DNA of 64,000 bases from Cupriavidus sp. WKF15. Lineage in GTDB: Bacteria > Pseudomonadota > Gammaproteobacteria > Burkholderiales > Burkholderiaceae. Below are positions 36,713 through 45,457 of this stretch, piece by piece. Within the stretch, counting starts at the first letter, position 1. Each line of letters begins with the position of its first letter. The notes beneath the pieces are model-generated. The model was not told where the DNA came from. It ran no database searches and saw only the letters and a list, made by a program, of their open reading frames with translations. Location of the stretch: positions 2,604,001 to 2,668,000 of the forward strand of contig NZ_CP119572.1 of the NCBI RefSeq assembly GCF_029278605.1, in the 5' to 3' direction. The position numbers and the translations under genes were made by a program.

Positions 36713-37906
36713 ATGGCTGCCAACGCCGAATTCCACTGGGCCGATCCCCTGCTGCTGGACCAGCAACTGACCGCCGACGAGCGCATGATCCGCGACGCCG
36801 CCGCGGCGTATTGCCAGGACAAGCTGATGCCGCGCGTCCTTCAGTCGTTCCGCAATGAAAAGACCGATGTGGAAATCTTCCGCGAGATGGGCGAACTGGG
36901 CCTGCTCGGCCCGACCATCCCCGAGCAATACGGCGGCCCGGGCCTGAACTACGTCAGCTACGGCCTGATCGCGCGCGAAGTCGAGCGCGTGGATTCGGGC
37001 TACCGTTCGATGATGAGCGTGCAATCGTCGCTGGTGATGGTGCCGATCTATGAATTCGGCAGCGAAGCGCAGAAGCAGAAGTACCTGCCCAAGCTGGCCA
37101 CCGGCGAGTGGATCGGCTGCTTCGGCCTGACCGAGCCGAACCACGGCTCCGACCCGGGCTCGATGGTCACCCGCGCCAAGAAGGTCGACGGCGGCTATGA
37201 GCTGACCGGCGCGAAGATGTGGATCACCAACTCGCCGATCGCCGACGTGTTCGTGGTGTGGGCCAAGCTGGCGGGCGAAGACGGCAAGGAAGATATCCGC
37301 GGCTTTATCCTGGAAAAGGGCTGGAAGGGCCTGAGCGCCCCGGCCATCCACGGCAAGGTCGGCCTGCGCACCTCGATCACCGGCGAAATCGTGCTCGACC
37401 AGGTCTTTGTGCCGGAAGAGAACATCATGCCGGGCGTGAAGGGCCTGAAGGGTCCGTTCACCTGCCTGAACTCGGCCCGCTACGGCATCGCCTGGGGCGC
37501 GCTCGGCGCCGCCGAGTTCTGCTGGCACACCGCCCGCCAGTACACGCTGGACCGCAAGCAGTTCGGCCGCCCCCTGGCCCAGACGCAGCTCGTGCAGAAG
37601 AAGCTGGCCGACATGCAGACCGAGATCACGCTGGGCCTGCAGGGCTGCCTGCGCCTGGGCCGCATGAAGGACGAAGGCACCGCGGCAGTCGAGATCACCT
37701 CGATCATGAAGCGCAACTCGTGCGGCAAGTCGCTGGACATCGCCCGCGTGGCGCGCGACATGCTCGGCGGCAACGGTATCTCGGACGAATTCGGCGTGAT
37801 CCGCCACGTGGTGAACCTGGAAGTGGTCAACACCTACGAAGGCACGCACGACATCCATGCGCTGATCCTGGGCCGCGCCCAGACCGGCCTCCAGGCATTC
37901 TTCTGA
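36713..37906 (+). CDS. gcdH: glutaryl-CoA dehydrogenase (acyl-CoA dehydrogenase family)
   Basis: A 397-residue FAD enzyme that oxidises and decarboxylates glutaryl-CoA to crotonyl-CoA in lysine/tryptophan and aromatic acid breakdown. Family motifs are [90 protein letters not shown], and [11 protein letters not shown]. The catalytic base is Glu376 in [19 protein letters not shown], the arrangement specific to glutaryl-CoA dehydrogenases. Shine-Dalgarno GAAGGAG lies before ATG 36713. Expression is probably governed by the adjacent IclR gene. Confidence 0.95.
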   Translation: MAANAEFHWADPLLLDQQLTADERMIRDAAAAYCQDKLMPRVLQSFRNEKTDVEIFREMGELGLLGPTIPEQYGGPGLNYVSYGLIAREVERVDSGYRSMMSVQSSLVMVPIYEFGSEAQKQKYLPKLATGEWIGCFGLTEPNHGSDPGSMVTRAKKVDGGYELTGAKMWITNSPIADVFVVWAKLAGEDGKEDIRGFILEKGWKGLSAPAIHGKVGLRTSITGEIVLDQVFVPEENIMPGVKGLKGPFTCLNSARYGIAWGALGAAEFCWHTARQYTLDRKQFGRPLAQTQLVQKKLADMQTEITLGLQGCLRLGRMKDEGTAAVEITSIMKRNSCGKSLDIARVARDMLGGNGISDEFGVIRHVVNLEVVNTYEGTHDIHALILGRAQTGLQAFF

Positions 37907-37945
37907 ACAAGGTCCACCACGCCTTGTCGACAGGATTTCCGGAAT

Positions 37946-37971
37946 AAAAAAGCCCGGCTGCGAAGCCGGGC
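37946..37971 (-). terminator. intrinsic terminator for the peroxiredoxin gene
   Basis: Stem GCCCGGCT / AGCCGGGC with a GCGA loop, and on the minus strand a run of six T residues after it (37946-37951). It ends the leftward peroxiredoxin transcript and may stop gcdH transcripts as a hairpin. A second GC stem (38034-38042 with 38048-38056) sits directly behind the peroxiredoxin stop. Confidence 0.8.
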
Positions 37972-38059
37972 GAAGCACACTACCAAGGAGACGACGAGGC
38001 TGCCCTCGTCGATAAAACACCTGTCCTGAACGCCGGCCCCGCACCATGCGGGGCCGCGT

Positions 38060-38698
38060 TCATTTGTTCGGTTGCGGCGTGAGGCGCAGGTAGGGCCGCA
38101 CCGCCTTGTAGCCTTTCGGGAATTTCTCGCTGATCACCGCCTCATCCTTCAGCGAAGGGACGATCACCACGTCATCGCCGTCCTGCCAGTTGCCGGGCGT
38201 GGCCACGCTGTGACTGTCCGTGAGCTGCAGCGAATCGATGACGCGCAGGATCTCGTTGAAGTTGCGCCCGGTACTGGCCGGATAGGTGATGATCAGGCGC
38301 ACCTTCTTCTTCGGATCGATGATGAACAGCGAGCGCACCGTCAGGGTCTCGTTCGCGTTCGGGTGGATCATGTCGTACAACTGGGAGACCTTGCGGTCGC
38401 CATCGGCCAGGATCGGGAAATTGACCGTGGTGGACTGCGTCTCGTTGATGTCCCGGATCCATCCCTGGTGGGATTCGACGCCATCCACCGACAGGGCGAT
38501 CGCCTTCACGCCGCGGCGCGCGAACTCGTCCTTGAGCTTTGCGGTCAGGCCCAGTTCCGTGGTGCACACCGGCGTATAGTCGGCCGGATGCGAGAACAGC
38601 ACGCCCCAGCCCTCACCCAGCCAGTCGTGGAAGCGAATGCGGCCTTCGCTGGAATCCTGCTCGAAGTCGGGGGCGAGGTCGCCCAGGCGCAATGCCAT
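38060..38698 (-). CDS. 1-Cys-type peroxiredoxin (Prx6 family)
   Basis: A 212-residue peroxidase that reduces hydroperoxides. The peroxidatic motif HPADYTPVCTTELG carries Cys45. The long C-terminal region (GRNFNEILRVIDSLQLTDSHSVATPGNW, PKGYKAVRPYLRLTPQP) is the Prx6 type rather than AhpC. No second conserved resolving cysteine is visible. The start has a Shine-Dalgarno AGGAGA. It is monocistronic with a terminator on its 3' side. Confidence 0.93.
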   Translation of the reverse strand: MALRLGDLAPDFEQDSSEGRIRFHDWLGEGWGVLFSHPADYTPVCTTELGLTAKLKDEFARRGVKAIALSVDGVESHQGWIRDINETQSTTVNFPILADGDRKVSQLYDMIHPNANETLTVRSLFIIDPKKKVRLIITYPASTGRNFNEILRVIDSLQLTDSHSVATPGNWQDGDDVVIVPSLKDEAVISEKFPKGYKAVRPYLRLTPQPNK

Positions 38699-38981
38699 GC
38701 TCTGTCTCCTGAAAAAAAGCGTGGAACCAGAGTATCCGGATTGCGATCGAACCCAAACGAATATAAAGTCACTACAAAATCACTCCAGGTCATATAGCGC
38801 GGCGCCGGGGCGTGCGCCGCCAGATCGCAATGATTTCCCTTGATGGCGACGTGGTCTTGAAACCACGGGTACCCGCCACATATGCTAAGTAACAGACAAG
38901 ACGTGCCGTTACTCTCGCAAGCAAGGCAAAATGTCAGAAACTGCACAATCCGAACCAACCGCCCGCAAACAGGAGAAACTG

Positions 38982-39257
38982 ATGAGCGATGTCAAGACCG
39001 TTCTGTCCGACGCTGAAGAACTGCTGAAGCAAGCAGCGTCGACCACCGGCGAAAAGGCTGCCGAACTGCGCGAGCGTGGCATGGGCCTGCTGAAGCAAGC
39101 CAAGGAAAAGGCCCAGGACCTGCAAGACGCCGTGGTCACCAAGAGCAAGGCAGCCGCGCGCGCGACCGATGACTACGTGCACGATCATCCGTGGCGTGCA
39201 GTCGGCGCGGCAGCTGGCGTAGGCCTGCTGATCGGTCTGCTGCTGAATCGCAAGTAA
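38982..39257 (+). CDS. DUF883 membrane-anchored protein (ElaB/YqjD-like)
   Basis: A 91-residue protein with a long charged amphipathic helix (about 5-60, VLSDAEELLKQAAS, KEKAQDLQDAVVTKSKAAAR) and a C-terminal membrane segment with the hallmark DDYVHDHPWRAVGAAAGVGLLIGLLL. ElaB/YqjD proteins are inner-membrane-tailed, stationary-phase proteins reported to hold ribosomes at the membrane in E. coli. ATG 38982 follows AGGAG; a start at 38931 adds 17 polar residues. It begins a three-gene cluster with YqjE- and YqjK-like genes, as in other proteobacteria. Confidence 0.9.
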   Translation: MSDVKTVLSDAEELLKQAASTTGEKAAELRERGMGLLKQAKEKAQDLQDAVVTKSKAAARATDDYVHDHPWRAVGAAAGVGLLIGLLLNRK

Positions 39258-39429
39258 GGCTGCACCGCTCGCGGCGCCCCGGCGCCGCGGCAACACTGGC
39301 AATGCCCGTCATCGCGAGCGGGCATGCCGTTAGCCCGGGCCCGGGCACGATGGCTTGTGCCTTCCGGGCTTCGCCCGCTGAAAGGCGCGACCGGCAAGTG
39401 CCTGCGCGCCGTTCCCTCGCCGGAGCCGC

Positions 39430-39810
39430 ATGAGCGAACCCTCTCCCTCACCCAAGTTGCTGGAATCCGTGCGCAACCTGGCCAGCTCGCTGGTTGCGAT
39501 GGTCCAGACGCGCCTGGAACTGGCCAGCGTCGAATTCGCCGAAGAGCGCGCCCGGCTGATGAAGGTCGGCCTGCTGGCCTGCTTCGGCCTGGTCTTCTTC
39601 GGGATCGCGCTGGTGACCTTCACCGCGCTGATCGCCATCCTGTTCTGGGACACCTACCGCTGGCAGGCGCTGGTGGCGCTGGTGGTCGCCTACCTGGTCC
39701 TGTCCGCCGGCTGCCTGGGATATGCCCGCCGCCTGGTACGCACTGCCCCGCCGATGTTCGAGGCAACACTGGCGGAAATCGACAAAGACCGCGAGACCCT
39801 GCGCCGATGA
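39430..39810 (+). CDS. YqjE-like phage-holin-superfamily membrane protein
   Basis: A 126-residue protein with two adjacent membrane helices (about 48-72 and 78-100) between an amphipathic N-terminus (LLESVRNLASSLVAMVQTRLELASVEFAEERARL) and a charged C-terminus. This is the Actinobacterial/YqjE holin-like superfamily (DUF1469) layout; it is a host inner-membrane protein, not a lysis holin. Its stop overlaps the start of the next gene (ATGA). Confidence 0.85.
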   Translation: MSEPSPSPKLLESVRNLASSLVAMVQTRLELASVEFAEERARLMKVGLLACFGLVFFGIALVTFTALIAILFWDTYRWQALVALVVAYLVLSAGCLGYARRLVRTAPPMFEATLAEIDKDRETLRR

Positions 39811-40298
39811 CTACTCCGGAATCCGGGCCAGACGCCGTCAAGGCGCCCCGCCGCGAACACCTGCGCCCCGTGCGCTACGCGCGTGAAGTGCGCCTGCCGC
39901 TCGAAGTCCGCAAGGAACTGCTGCTGACCCGAGCCGAACTGGAACGCCATGACCTGCTGAAGGCCCTGCACGAGGTAAGAGGCGGCGCCAGGCGTTTGGG
40001 CAGCTTCGCCAGCTGGCTGCCGCGCGCGGTGCGGCCGGGTTCGTGGATGAAGCTGCTGGGCCTGGCCCAGGACTATCCGCTGCTCAGCACGGCCGTCACC
40101 CTCGCGCTGCCGCTGCTGCGGCGCACGCCCGTGCTGCGCTGGACCTGGAAGGCGTCCAAGCTCGGCATGGCAGCCGGCGCCGCCTACTGGGCCTACAACG
40201 CGTGGCGCCAGGCCAAGAACCAGGCGGTGCCGCCGGCCGACACCGGCAGCGCCAGGGCACCGCAGGACACAGGCTTCCGCGACCCGCTCGTACCCTAG
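39807..40298 (+). CDS. conserved protein of the DUF883-YqjE cluster (YqjK-like position)
   Basis: A 163-residue basic protein with RKELLLTRAELERHDLLKALHEVRGG near the N-terminus and hydrophobic stretches at about 85-103 and 118-135. The position after the DUF883 and YqjE genes and the start overlap (ATGA) mark it as the third gene of that operon. Sequence similarity to YqjK itself is not evident to me. The likely role is in the cell envelope, with no known reaction. Confidence 0.75.
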   Translation: MTTPESGPDAVKAPRREHLRPVRYAREVRLPLEVRKELLLTRAELERHDLLKALHEVRGGARRLGSFASWLPRAVRPGSWMKLLGLAQDYPLLSTAVTLALPLLRRTPVLRWTWKASKLGMAAGAAYWAYNAWRQAKNQAVPPADTGSARAPQDTGFRDPLVP

Positions 40299-40305
40299 CC
40301 GGGCA

Positions 40306-43140
40306 TTACGGCATCAGGGCCGCCTGGCCCTGCCCCTCATCGATCGCGGCCAGCTCCCGACGCGGTCCTGATGCGAATGGCCTGGGCACCGCAACGTGAT
40401 GCCCCTGCGCGAAATCCACGCCAAGTTCGCGCAGCCGCGCCAGCATGGCCTCGCTCTCCACATACTCGGCGATGGTCTTCTTGCCAGTGGCATGGCCAAT
40501 GCGCTGGATGACCTCCACCATCACCTGCTTGACAGGATCGTCCAGCATTTCGCGCACGAAACTGCCATCGATCTTCAGGTAGGCTGCCGGCAAGTGCTTC
40601 AGGTAGATGAACGACGCCATGCCCGCGCCAAAGTCGTCCAGCGCAAACGCGCAGCCCAGTTCCTGCATCTGCTCGATAAACGCCGCCGCCTGCGTCAGGT
40701 TGGCAATCGCCGCGGTTTCGGTGATCTCGAAGCAGATGCCGCTTAGTGCGATGCCGGCACGTTGCGCCTGCTCGCGGACAAACGCCGGGAACTGGACATC
40801 GGCCAGTGACGACGCGGACAGATTGATGGCGCACAACTCGATATCCTCGCCGCATTCCGCCCGCCGATGCGCCAGTGCGGCAAACGCGGTCTCGACCACC
40901 CAGCGGTCGATCATCGGCATGAGGTTGTAGCGTTCGCAAGCGGGCACGAACGCCATCGGGGGCACAAGCTGGTTGCACTCGTCCACCATGCGCAGTAGCA
41001 GTTCGATATGGCGGCCACCGCGCCCATCGTTGCGCAGCGGGATGATTTCCTGTGCGTAGAGGCAGAACCGGCCGGCGGCCAGCGCCGCATGCACCCGGCT
41101 GACCCACTCCATCTCGCCATGGCGCGCCTGTACCACGCTGTCCTTGGGATGGTAGACCTGCACGCGGTTGCGGCCGTTCTCCTTGGCCACATAGCACGCG
41201 GCGTCGGCAGCGCTGAGCGCCTCTGCCACGCCCCCGGTACCGCTGTCCAGCACCACCAGGCCGATGCTGGCGCCAACGGCAAACGTACGCTGGCAGTGCG
41301 TGAAGCGGAACCCCGCCACCGCGCGCCGCAGCGCCTCGGCCCGCCGCTCGCCATCGGGCGCCACGCAATGCTCCAGCAGGATGCCGAACTCGTCGCCGCC
41401 CAGGCGTGCGAGCGTGTCGCCCTTGCGCAACTGGCCGCGCATGACCGCGGAGATCTGCCGGATCAATTCGTCGCCCGCGGCATGCCCGCAGGTGTCGTTC
41501 ACGACCTTGAACTGGTCCAGGTCGAGATACATCAGCGCGTGCGCGCCCCCAATCACCCGCATCCGCGCGATGGCCGCAGCCAGGCGACGCTCGAACTCGG
41601 TCCGGTTGACCAGGCCGGTCAGCGCGTCATGGCTGGCTTCGTGGGCCAGCCTCGCGGCATGCTCGCGCTCCTGGCTGACGTCGTGCAGGACCACGACGAC
41701 ACCGATCGCCTGCGCCGCGCGGTCACGGATCAGCGCCACCGATGGCTTGACGGCCACCGTACGCCCGCCGCGGCCGGTCAGCAGGGCCGTCACGCCGGTC
41801 CAGCGCTGCTGCAGCGCCAGCGCGACCAGCTTGCGCAATGGCGCCTCGCTCCCCTCTTCCAACAGGGCGCATACCTGTTCGAGCGGGCGTCCGCGGGCCT
41901 CGGCCTCGGTCCAGCCCGTCAGTGCTTCGGCTGCGGGATTCAGCGAATCGATCCGGCCCCAGACATCGGTGGTGACCACGGCGTCGCCGATCGCCTGCAA
42001 CGTGACCTGGGCGCGCTCTTTCTCTGCGAACAGCTGTGCCTCGTAGCGCTTGTGCTCCGAGATGTCGGTAAGCGAGCCGGCCATGCGCATGGCCCGCCCG
42101 TCATCGCCGCGCACCAGCCGCCCGCGCGCACGTACCCACAGGTAGCGATCGCCGCGCGCACGCATGCGGAACTCGGCATCGTACGGCGTGCCGCGGCGCA
42201 GATGACCCAAGAGCTTGTGATCGAGCACATTCACGTCAGCGGGATGGAGCAACCCGAGCAGCGTCTCGGGCGCCTGCGGCAACGCGTCCGGCTCGTACCC
42301 AAGCATCTGCGCGCAGCGCGGCGAGAAGTACAGCCTGCGGCTGCGCACGTCCCAGTCCCACAGTCCGTCGTTGCTGCCGCCGACGGCCAGCTGCAGGCGC
42401 TCCTCGCTCTCGGCCAGCGCCGCGCGCAGGCTGCGCTCGCGGCGCAGCCGCCGGTGGGACAACAGGATCGCGGAGAGCAGCAGCGCAACCGCCACCACGG
42501 CGGTTCCAACGGTGAGCCCTTGCGTGACGCGCCGCGAAGCCTTGCCGAGCTGGTGCGAGAACGCGGACTCCAGCGGCGTCAGCCGTGCGTCAATGGCAAC
42601 AATGCCCCGCAGCACCGGCTCCGTGCACCCCACGCCGCAGCCGGGTTGCGCCGCCAGTTGCCGCAGCACCAGCGCCTGCTCGTGAAGCGCCGCGATCTCG
42701 CGGTCTCCTTCCGCCCAGATCCGGATGGCGGCATCGACCTCTTCAACGTGGCGAAAATTGCGATACAGACGGATGATGCCCGCGATGTCATCGGGGTGGA
42801 TGGCGCCAGCGAGAAAGCCCGCACGCGCGCGCTCGTAATCCGGCTTGTCGCGATCGAGCTCGATGCGGGCGCGGTGATCTCCCATCGGCACGGCAATGTC
42901 CGACAGGTAGGCCTGGAAGTCCGCCTCGTTACGGTCCTCGCCATAACGCAGCAAGTGCATGACGGCGTTCTTCTGGCCCTTGGACCATTCGCTCTCGCCC
43001 GCGACAAACGCACGCACGGCGGATAGAACGTCGACGCTGGCGATGGTGAACAGCGCCAGTGCAATGACCACGGGAACGAACGGCCAGATAACGCGCAATG
43101 CATGCACATCGCCTGGCAAAGACCTGCCTGCTTGCCGCAT
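40306..43140 (-). CDS. membrane-bound PAS-PAS-GGDEF-EAL cyclic-di-GMP protein
   Basis: A 944-residue signalling protein. One membrane helix at about 18-38 and a second at about 212-230 frame a 170-residue periplasmic sensor. Two PAS segments follow at about 235-360 (GSNDGLWDWDVRSRRLYFSPRCAQMLGY) and 370-490. The GGDEF domain at about 500-660 has an intact LGGDEFGILLE near 580, so it may make cyclic di-GMP. The EAL domain at about 675-930 has NLSASSLAD, FEITETAAIANL, ALDDFGAGMASF and KTIAEYVES, the metal and catalytic positions, but the signature reads E-L-L in HIELLLRM. The activity balance is thus open. It converges on the YqjK-like gene and follows the tRNA region. Confidence 0.92.
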   Translation of the reverse strand: MRQAGRSLPGDVHALRVIWPFVPVVIALALFTIASVDVLSAVRAFVAGESEWSKGQKNAVMHLLRYGEDRNEADFQAYLSDIAVPMGDHRARIELDRDKPDYERARAGFLAGAIHPDDIAGIIRLYRNFRHVEEVDAAIRIWAEGDREIAALHEQALVLRQLAAQPGCGVGCTEPVLRGIVAIDARLTPLESAFSHQLGKASRRVTQGLTVGTAVVAVALLLSAILLSHRRLRRERSLRAALAESEERLQLAVGGSNDGLWDWDVRSRRLYFSPRCAQMLGYEPDALPQAPETLLGLLHPADVNVLDHKLLGHLRRGTPYDAEFRMRARGDRYLWVRARGRLVRGDDGRAMRMAGSLTDISEHKRYEAQLFAEKERAQVTLQAIGDAVVTTDVWGRIDSLNPAAEALTGWTEAEARGRPLEQVCALLEEGSEAPLRKLVALALQQRWTGVTALLTGRGGRTVAVKPSVALIRDRAAQAIGVVVVLHDVSQEREHAARLAHEASHDALTGLVNRTEFERRLAAAIARMRVIGGAHALMYLDLDQFKVVNDTCGHAAGDELIRQISAVMRGQLRKGDTLARLGGDEFGILLEHCVAPDGERRAEALRRAVAGFRFTHCQRTFAVGASIGLVVLDSGTGGVAEALSAADAACYVAKENGRNRVQVYHPKDSVVQARHGEMEWVSRVHAALAAGRFCLYAQEIIPLRNDGRGGRHIELLLRMVDECNQLVPPMAFVPACERYNLMPMIDRWVVETAFAALAHRRAECGEDIELCAINLSASSLADVQFPAFVREQAQRAGIALSGICFEITETAAIANLTQAAAFIEQMQELGCAFALDDFGAGMASFIYLKHLPAAYLKIDGSFVREMLDDPVKQVMVEVIQRIGHATGKKTIAEYVESEAMLARLRELGVDFAQGHHVAVPRPFASGPRRELAAIDEGQGQAALMP

Positions 43141-43290
43141 AGGACTTCCAACGGTTGTGGCGCTGACGGCGTGGCGGCGCCACCAGTGCTGCCAGGAACT
43201 CGGTTCATTGTCCGTGGCAGGCCCGGCAATGTCTCTAACTCGAAGGGGTTAATGCGAGCAGGCTGTGCGGGCAGGCTCCGCGAAAAAACA

Positions 43291-43322
43291 AAAAGGGCCT
43301 GTGACTTGCGCCACAGGCCCTT
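43291..43322 (-). terminator. intrinsic terminator after tRNA-Lys
   Basis: Stem AAGGGCCTGTG / CACAGGCCCTT with an 8-base loop and, on the minus strand, T-rich sequence (43283-43294 A-rich on plus). It lies 9 bases behind the tRNA 3' end. Confidence 0.88.
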
Positions 43323-43330
43323 CGTAATAC

Positions 43331-43406
43331 TGGTGGGTCGTGCGTGACTCGAACACGCGACCAACGGATTAAAAGTCCGCTGCTCTACCGACTGAGCTAA
43401 CGACCC
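43331..43406 (-). tRNA. tRNA-Lys (anticodon TTT)
   Basis: Read on the minus strand, a 76-base cloverleaf including an encoded CCA: acceptor GGGTCGT / ACGACCC with discriminator A, D-arm AGCTCAGTCGGTAGAGC, anticodon loop CTTTTAA with anticodon TTT, T-arm with GTTCGAGTC. No intron. A consensus sigma-70 promoter lies directly upstream and an intrinsic terminator directly downstream, so it is a single-tRNA unit. Confidence 0.97.
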
Positions 43407-43423
43407 GAAAAAACAGAACCGCG

Positions 43424-43453
43424 ATTATAGTGACGCTCTTCCTGATGTGTCAA
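43424..43453 (-). promoter_or_regulatory. consensus sigma-70 promoter of tRNA-Lys
   Basis: On the minus strand, a perfect TTGACA (43448-43453) and a perfect TATAAT (43424-43429) are 18 bases apart, and the -10 ends 17 bases before the tRNA. This is the strongest promoter seen in the window, as expected for a stable RNA. Confidence 0.92.
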
Positions 43454-43468
43454 GCGTTGAGCACCGAA

Positions 43469-44590
43469 TCATGCAAATGCCATGCGCTCGAGACGCCATA
43501 TCTGGTAGCGGAACGCAAGCACCGCGCCTGCAAGGATGCCAGCCAGCGCAATAAACGAGCCGATGGCCAGCGTCGATACCCCGGACAGTCCCTGCCCGAC
43601 CGTGCACCCGAGCGCCGTCACGCCGCCGGCACCCATCAGGATGCCGCCGATCATATGGTTGGCCACGTCTTCCGCATTGCCAAACCCTTCCCAGCGGAAG
43701 GTGCGCGTGGCCAGCGCATAAGCCGCCGCTCCGGCGATCACGCCGAAAACGCTGACGATGCCGACGGTCAGCACCTTGCTCTTGTCGCTGAACATCATCA
43801 GCCAGTCCAGCGTGTAGGCATACGGCGCCACGAAACTGAGGCTTTCCATGCGGCCGCTGTTGGTGGCGACGAACACTTCCTCAAGCGTGTTGGGATCTTC
43901 CGCCACGTAGCCGAGATGGCCCGAGACGTACCACATGCCGACGATGATCAGCCCGACCGCGACGCCGCCGAGCAAGTTGTCGAAGGTGCGGAAGCCCCGC
44001 GCGGCCAGCGCCCATACCACGAGCGCACCGCCGAGCAGCAGGCCCAGGCCGAGCTGCAGCGCGCCGCGCGCCGCGCCGGTGCCCTGCGACAGCAGCGACG
44101 GCAGGTCTTGCGTGGTCGGGAGCGTGAGCGCGATGGCATCCACCGTGCTGACGCGCACCACGCCAAAGAGGCCGCGCAGCGTCATATAGGCCGACAGCCC
44201 CAGAAACACGAAGACCACCAGCGATTTGAGGTTGCCCGCGCCAATGCGCACCAGCGTCTTGCTGCCGCAGCCCGACGCCAGCACCATGCCGAAGCCAAAC
44301 ATCAGCCCGCCCGCCAGCGCAGACAGCCAGCCGAGCTTGCTCGTCGCGTAGATGGTCTTGGTCGGGTCGATCAGCCCGGCCCAGGCGAGCACGCCGGTGC
44401 CCATCATGGCCACGCCAACGGCCAGGCCCCACATGCGCATACGGCTCCAGTCGCCCATATTGACGATGTCCGAGACCGCGCCCATCGTGCAGAAGTGCGT
44501 GCGCTGCAGGATGGCGCCAAACAGGAAGGTCAGGGCAAACGTGCTCAGCAGCACGGTGCGCGAAAGCGCGTCGATATCTATCTCGGGCAT
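43469..44590 (-). CDS. YeeE/YedE-family (thiosulfate-type) membrane transporter
   Basis: A 373-residue inner-membrane protein with about 9-10 helices. Three short cysteine motifs are conserved in the family that includes the thiosulfate importer TsuA: RTHFCTMGAV near the N-terminus, LASGCGSKTLVRIGAGNLK in the middle, and ALGCTVGQGLSG near the C-terminus. The cysteines relay thiosulfate across the membrane in TsuA. ATG 44590 is chosen; the frame extends further upstream over the queC end. It lies 31 bases behind queC and is probably cotranscribed. No TusA-like partner is adjacent. Confidence 0.9.
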   Translation of the reverse strand: MPEIDIDALSRTVLLSTFALTFLFGAILQRTHFCTMGAVSDIVNMGDWSRMRMWGLAVGVAMMGTGVLAWAGLIDPTKTIYATSKLGWLSALAGGLMFGFGMVLASGCGSKTLVRIGAGNLKSLVVFVFLGLSAYMTLRGLFGVVRVSTVDAIALTLPTTQDLPSLLSQGTGAARGALQLGLGLLLGGALVVWALAARGFRTFDNLLGGVAVGLIIVGMWYVSGHLGYVAEDPNTLEEVFVATNSGRMESLSFVAPYAYTLDWLMMFSDKSKVLTVGIVSVFGVIAGAAAYALATRTFRWEGFGNAEDVANHMIGGILMGAGGVTALGCTVGQGLSGVSTLAIGSFIALAGILAGAVLAFRYQIWRLERMAFA

Positions 44591-44621
44591 GTCGGGGGCG
44601 ATGAAAAGGCGGGTGGCGCGC

Positions 44622-45302
44622 TCAGGCGTTCTGGTAGCGGGTCGGGTCGGCAACGCCGGCCGCCTCGAAGCCGGCGCGGCGGATGCGGCAGGAATCGCAG
44701 ACACCGCAGGCTCGGCCGTCGTCGTCGGCCTGGTAGCACGACACCGTCAGGCTGTAGTCCACACCGAGGCCGATGCCCGCGCGGATGATCTCGGCCTTGG
44801 TCATGTCGATGATCGGCGCATGCACGCGGAACCGGTCACCCTCCACGCCCGCCTTGGTGGCGAGGTTGGCCAGCGTCTCGTAGGCCGCGACGTACTCGGG
44901 GCGGCAGTCCGGGTAGCCCGAATAGTCCACCGCGTTGGCGCCGAAGAACAGGTCGCGCCCGCCGACGGCTTCAGCCCAGCCGAGCGCCAGCGACAGCATG
45001 ATGGTGTTGCGCGCCGGCACATAGGTGATCGGGATGCCCGACGACGCGCCATCGGTCGGCACGTCGAACTTGTCGTCGGTCAGGGCCGAGCCGCCGAAGC
45101 GGCGCAGGTCCAGGTCGATGATCTCGTGGCGGACGGCGCCGAGCGCGCTGGCCACCTGTTTGGCGGCCTCCAGCTCCGAGGAATGGCGCTGGCCATAGCG
45201 CATCGACAACGCATAGGTCTCGAAGCCCTGGGCCTTGGCCATGGCAAGAACAGTGGCGGAATCTAGCCCGCCCGAAAGCAGGACAATGGCGCGTTTGGTC
45301 AT
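44622..45302 (-). CDS. queC: 7-cyano-7-deazaguanine synthase
   Basis: A 226-residue ATP-dependent enzyme that makes preQ0, a precursor of queuosine in tRNA. The PP-loop [15 protein letters not shown] (SGGLDS 10-15), [34 protein letters not shown] and the zinc-site cysteines in [15 protein letters not shown] are present. ATG 45302 matches the family start. In related genomes queC follows cpoB at the end of the tol-pal block; here a group II intron now lies between them. The queC start is 68 bases from the intron's 3' boundary. Confidence 0.96.
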   Translation of the reverse strand: MTKRAIVLLSGGLDSATVLAMAKAQGFETYALSMRYGQRHSSELEAAKQVASALGAVRHEIIDLDLRRFGGSALTDDKFDVPTDGASSGIPITYVPARNTIMLSLALGWAEAVGGRDLFFGANAVDYSGYPDCRPEYVAAYETLANLATKAGVEGDRFRVHAPIIDMTKAEIIRAGIGLGVDYSLTVSCYQADDDGRACGVCDSCRIRRAGFEAAGVADPTRYQNA

Positions 45303-45411
45303 GAGTGGCGGTCGCGCCGCACAAGCGGCACTCGGAAATTGCAGGCGAATCACGCATTTTAGCGCGGCTAATCGGCATAGGAGGCAGCCATCCGGGCTGC
45401 GCCCCTGCCAC

Positions 45412-45443
45412 ACCACCCGGCATGCGGGTCCGCACCGGGCGGT
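45412..45443 (-). ncRNA. group II intron domain V hairpin
   Basis: On the minus strand, ACCGCCCGGTGCGG, a short apical loop and CCGCATGCCGGGTGGT form the 32-base catalytic hairpin with an interior bulge, 15 bases after the maturase stop. It is followed by a domain VI stem (GCAGCC / GGCTGC inner arms) with an unpaired A near the 3' end as probable branch point. Confidence 0.75.
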
Positions 45444-45457
45444 TCGAGAGGTTGAGG

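Noticed and set aside
39430..39810. Prophage holin
   Set aside because: The holin superfamily label reflects distant similarity; the gene lies in a host DUF883-YqjE cluster and no phage genes are near.
41008..43026. 672-codon open frame opposite the GGDEF-EAL gene
   Set aside because: Shadow of a confidently assigned multidomain gene.
43331..43406. Integration site use of tRNA-Lys
   Set aside because: No integrase, no duplicated tRNA 3' end and ordinary genes on both sides.
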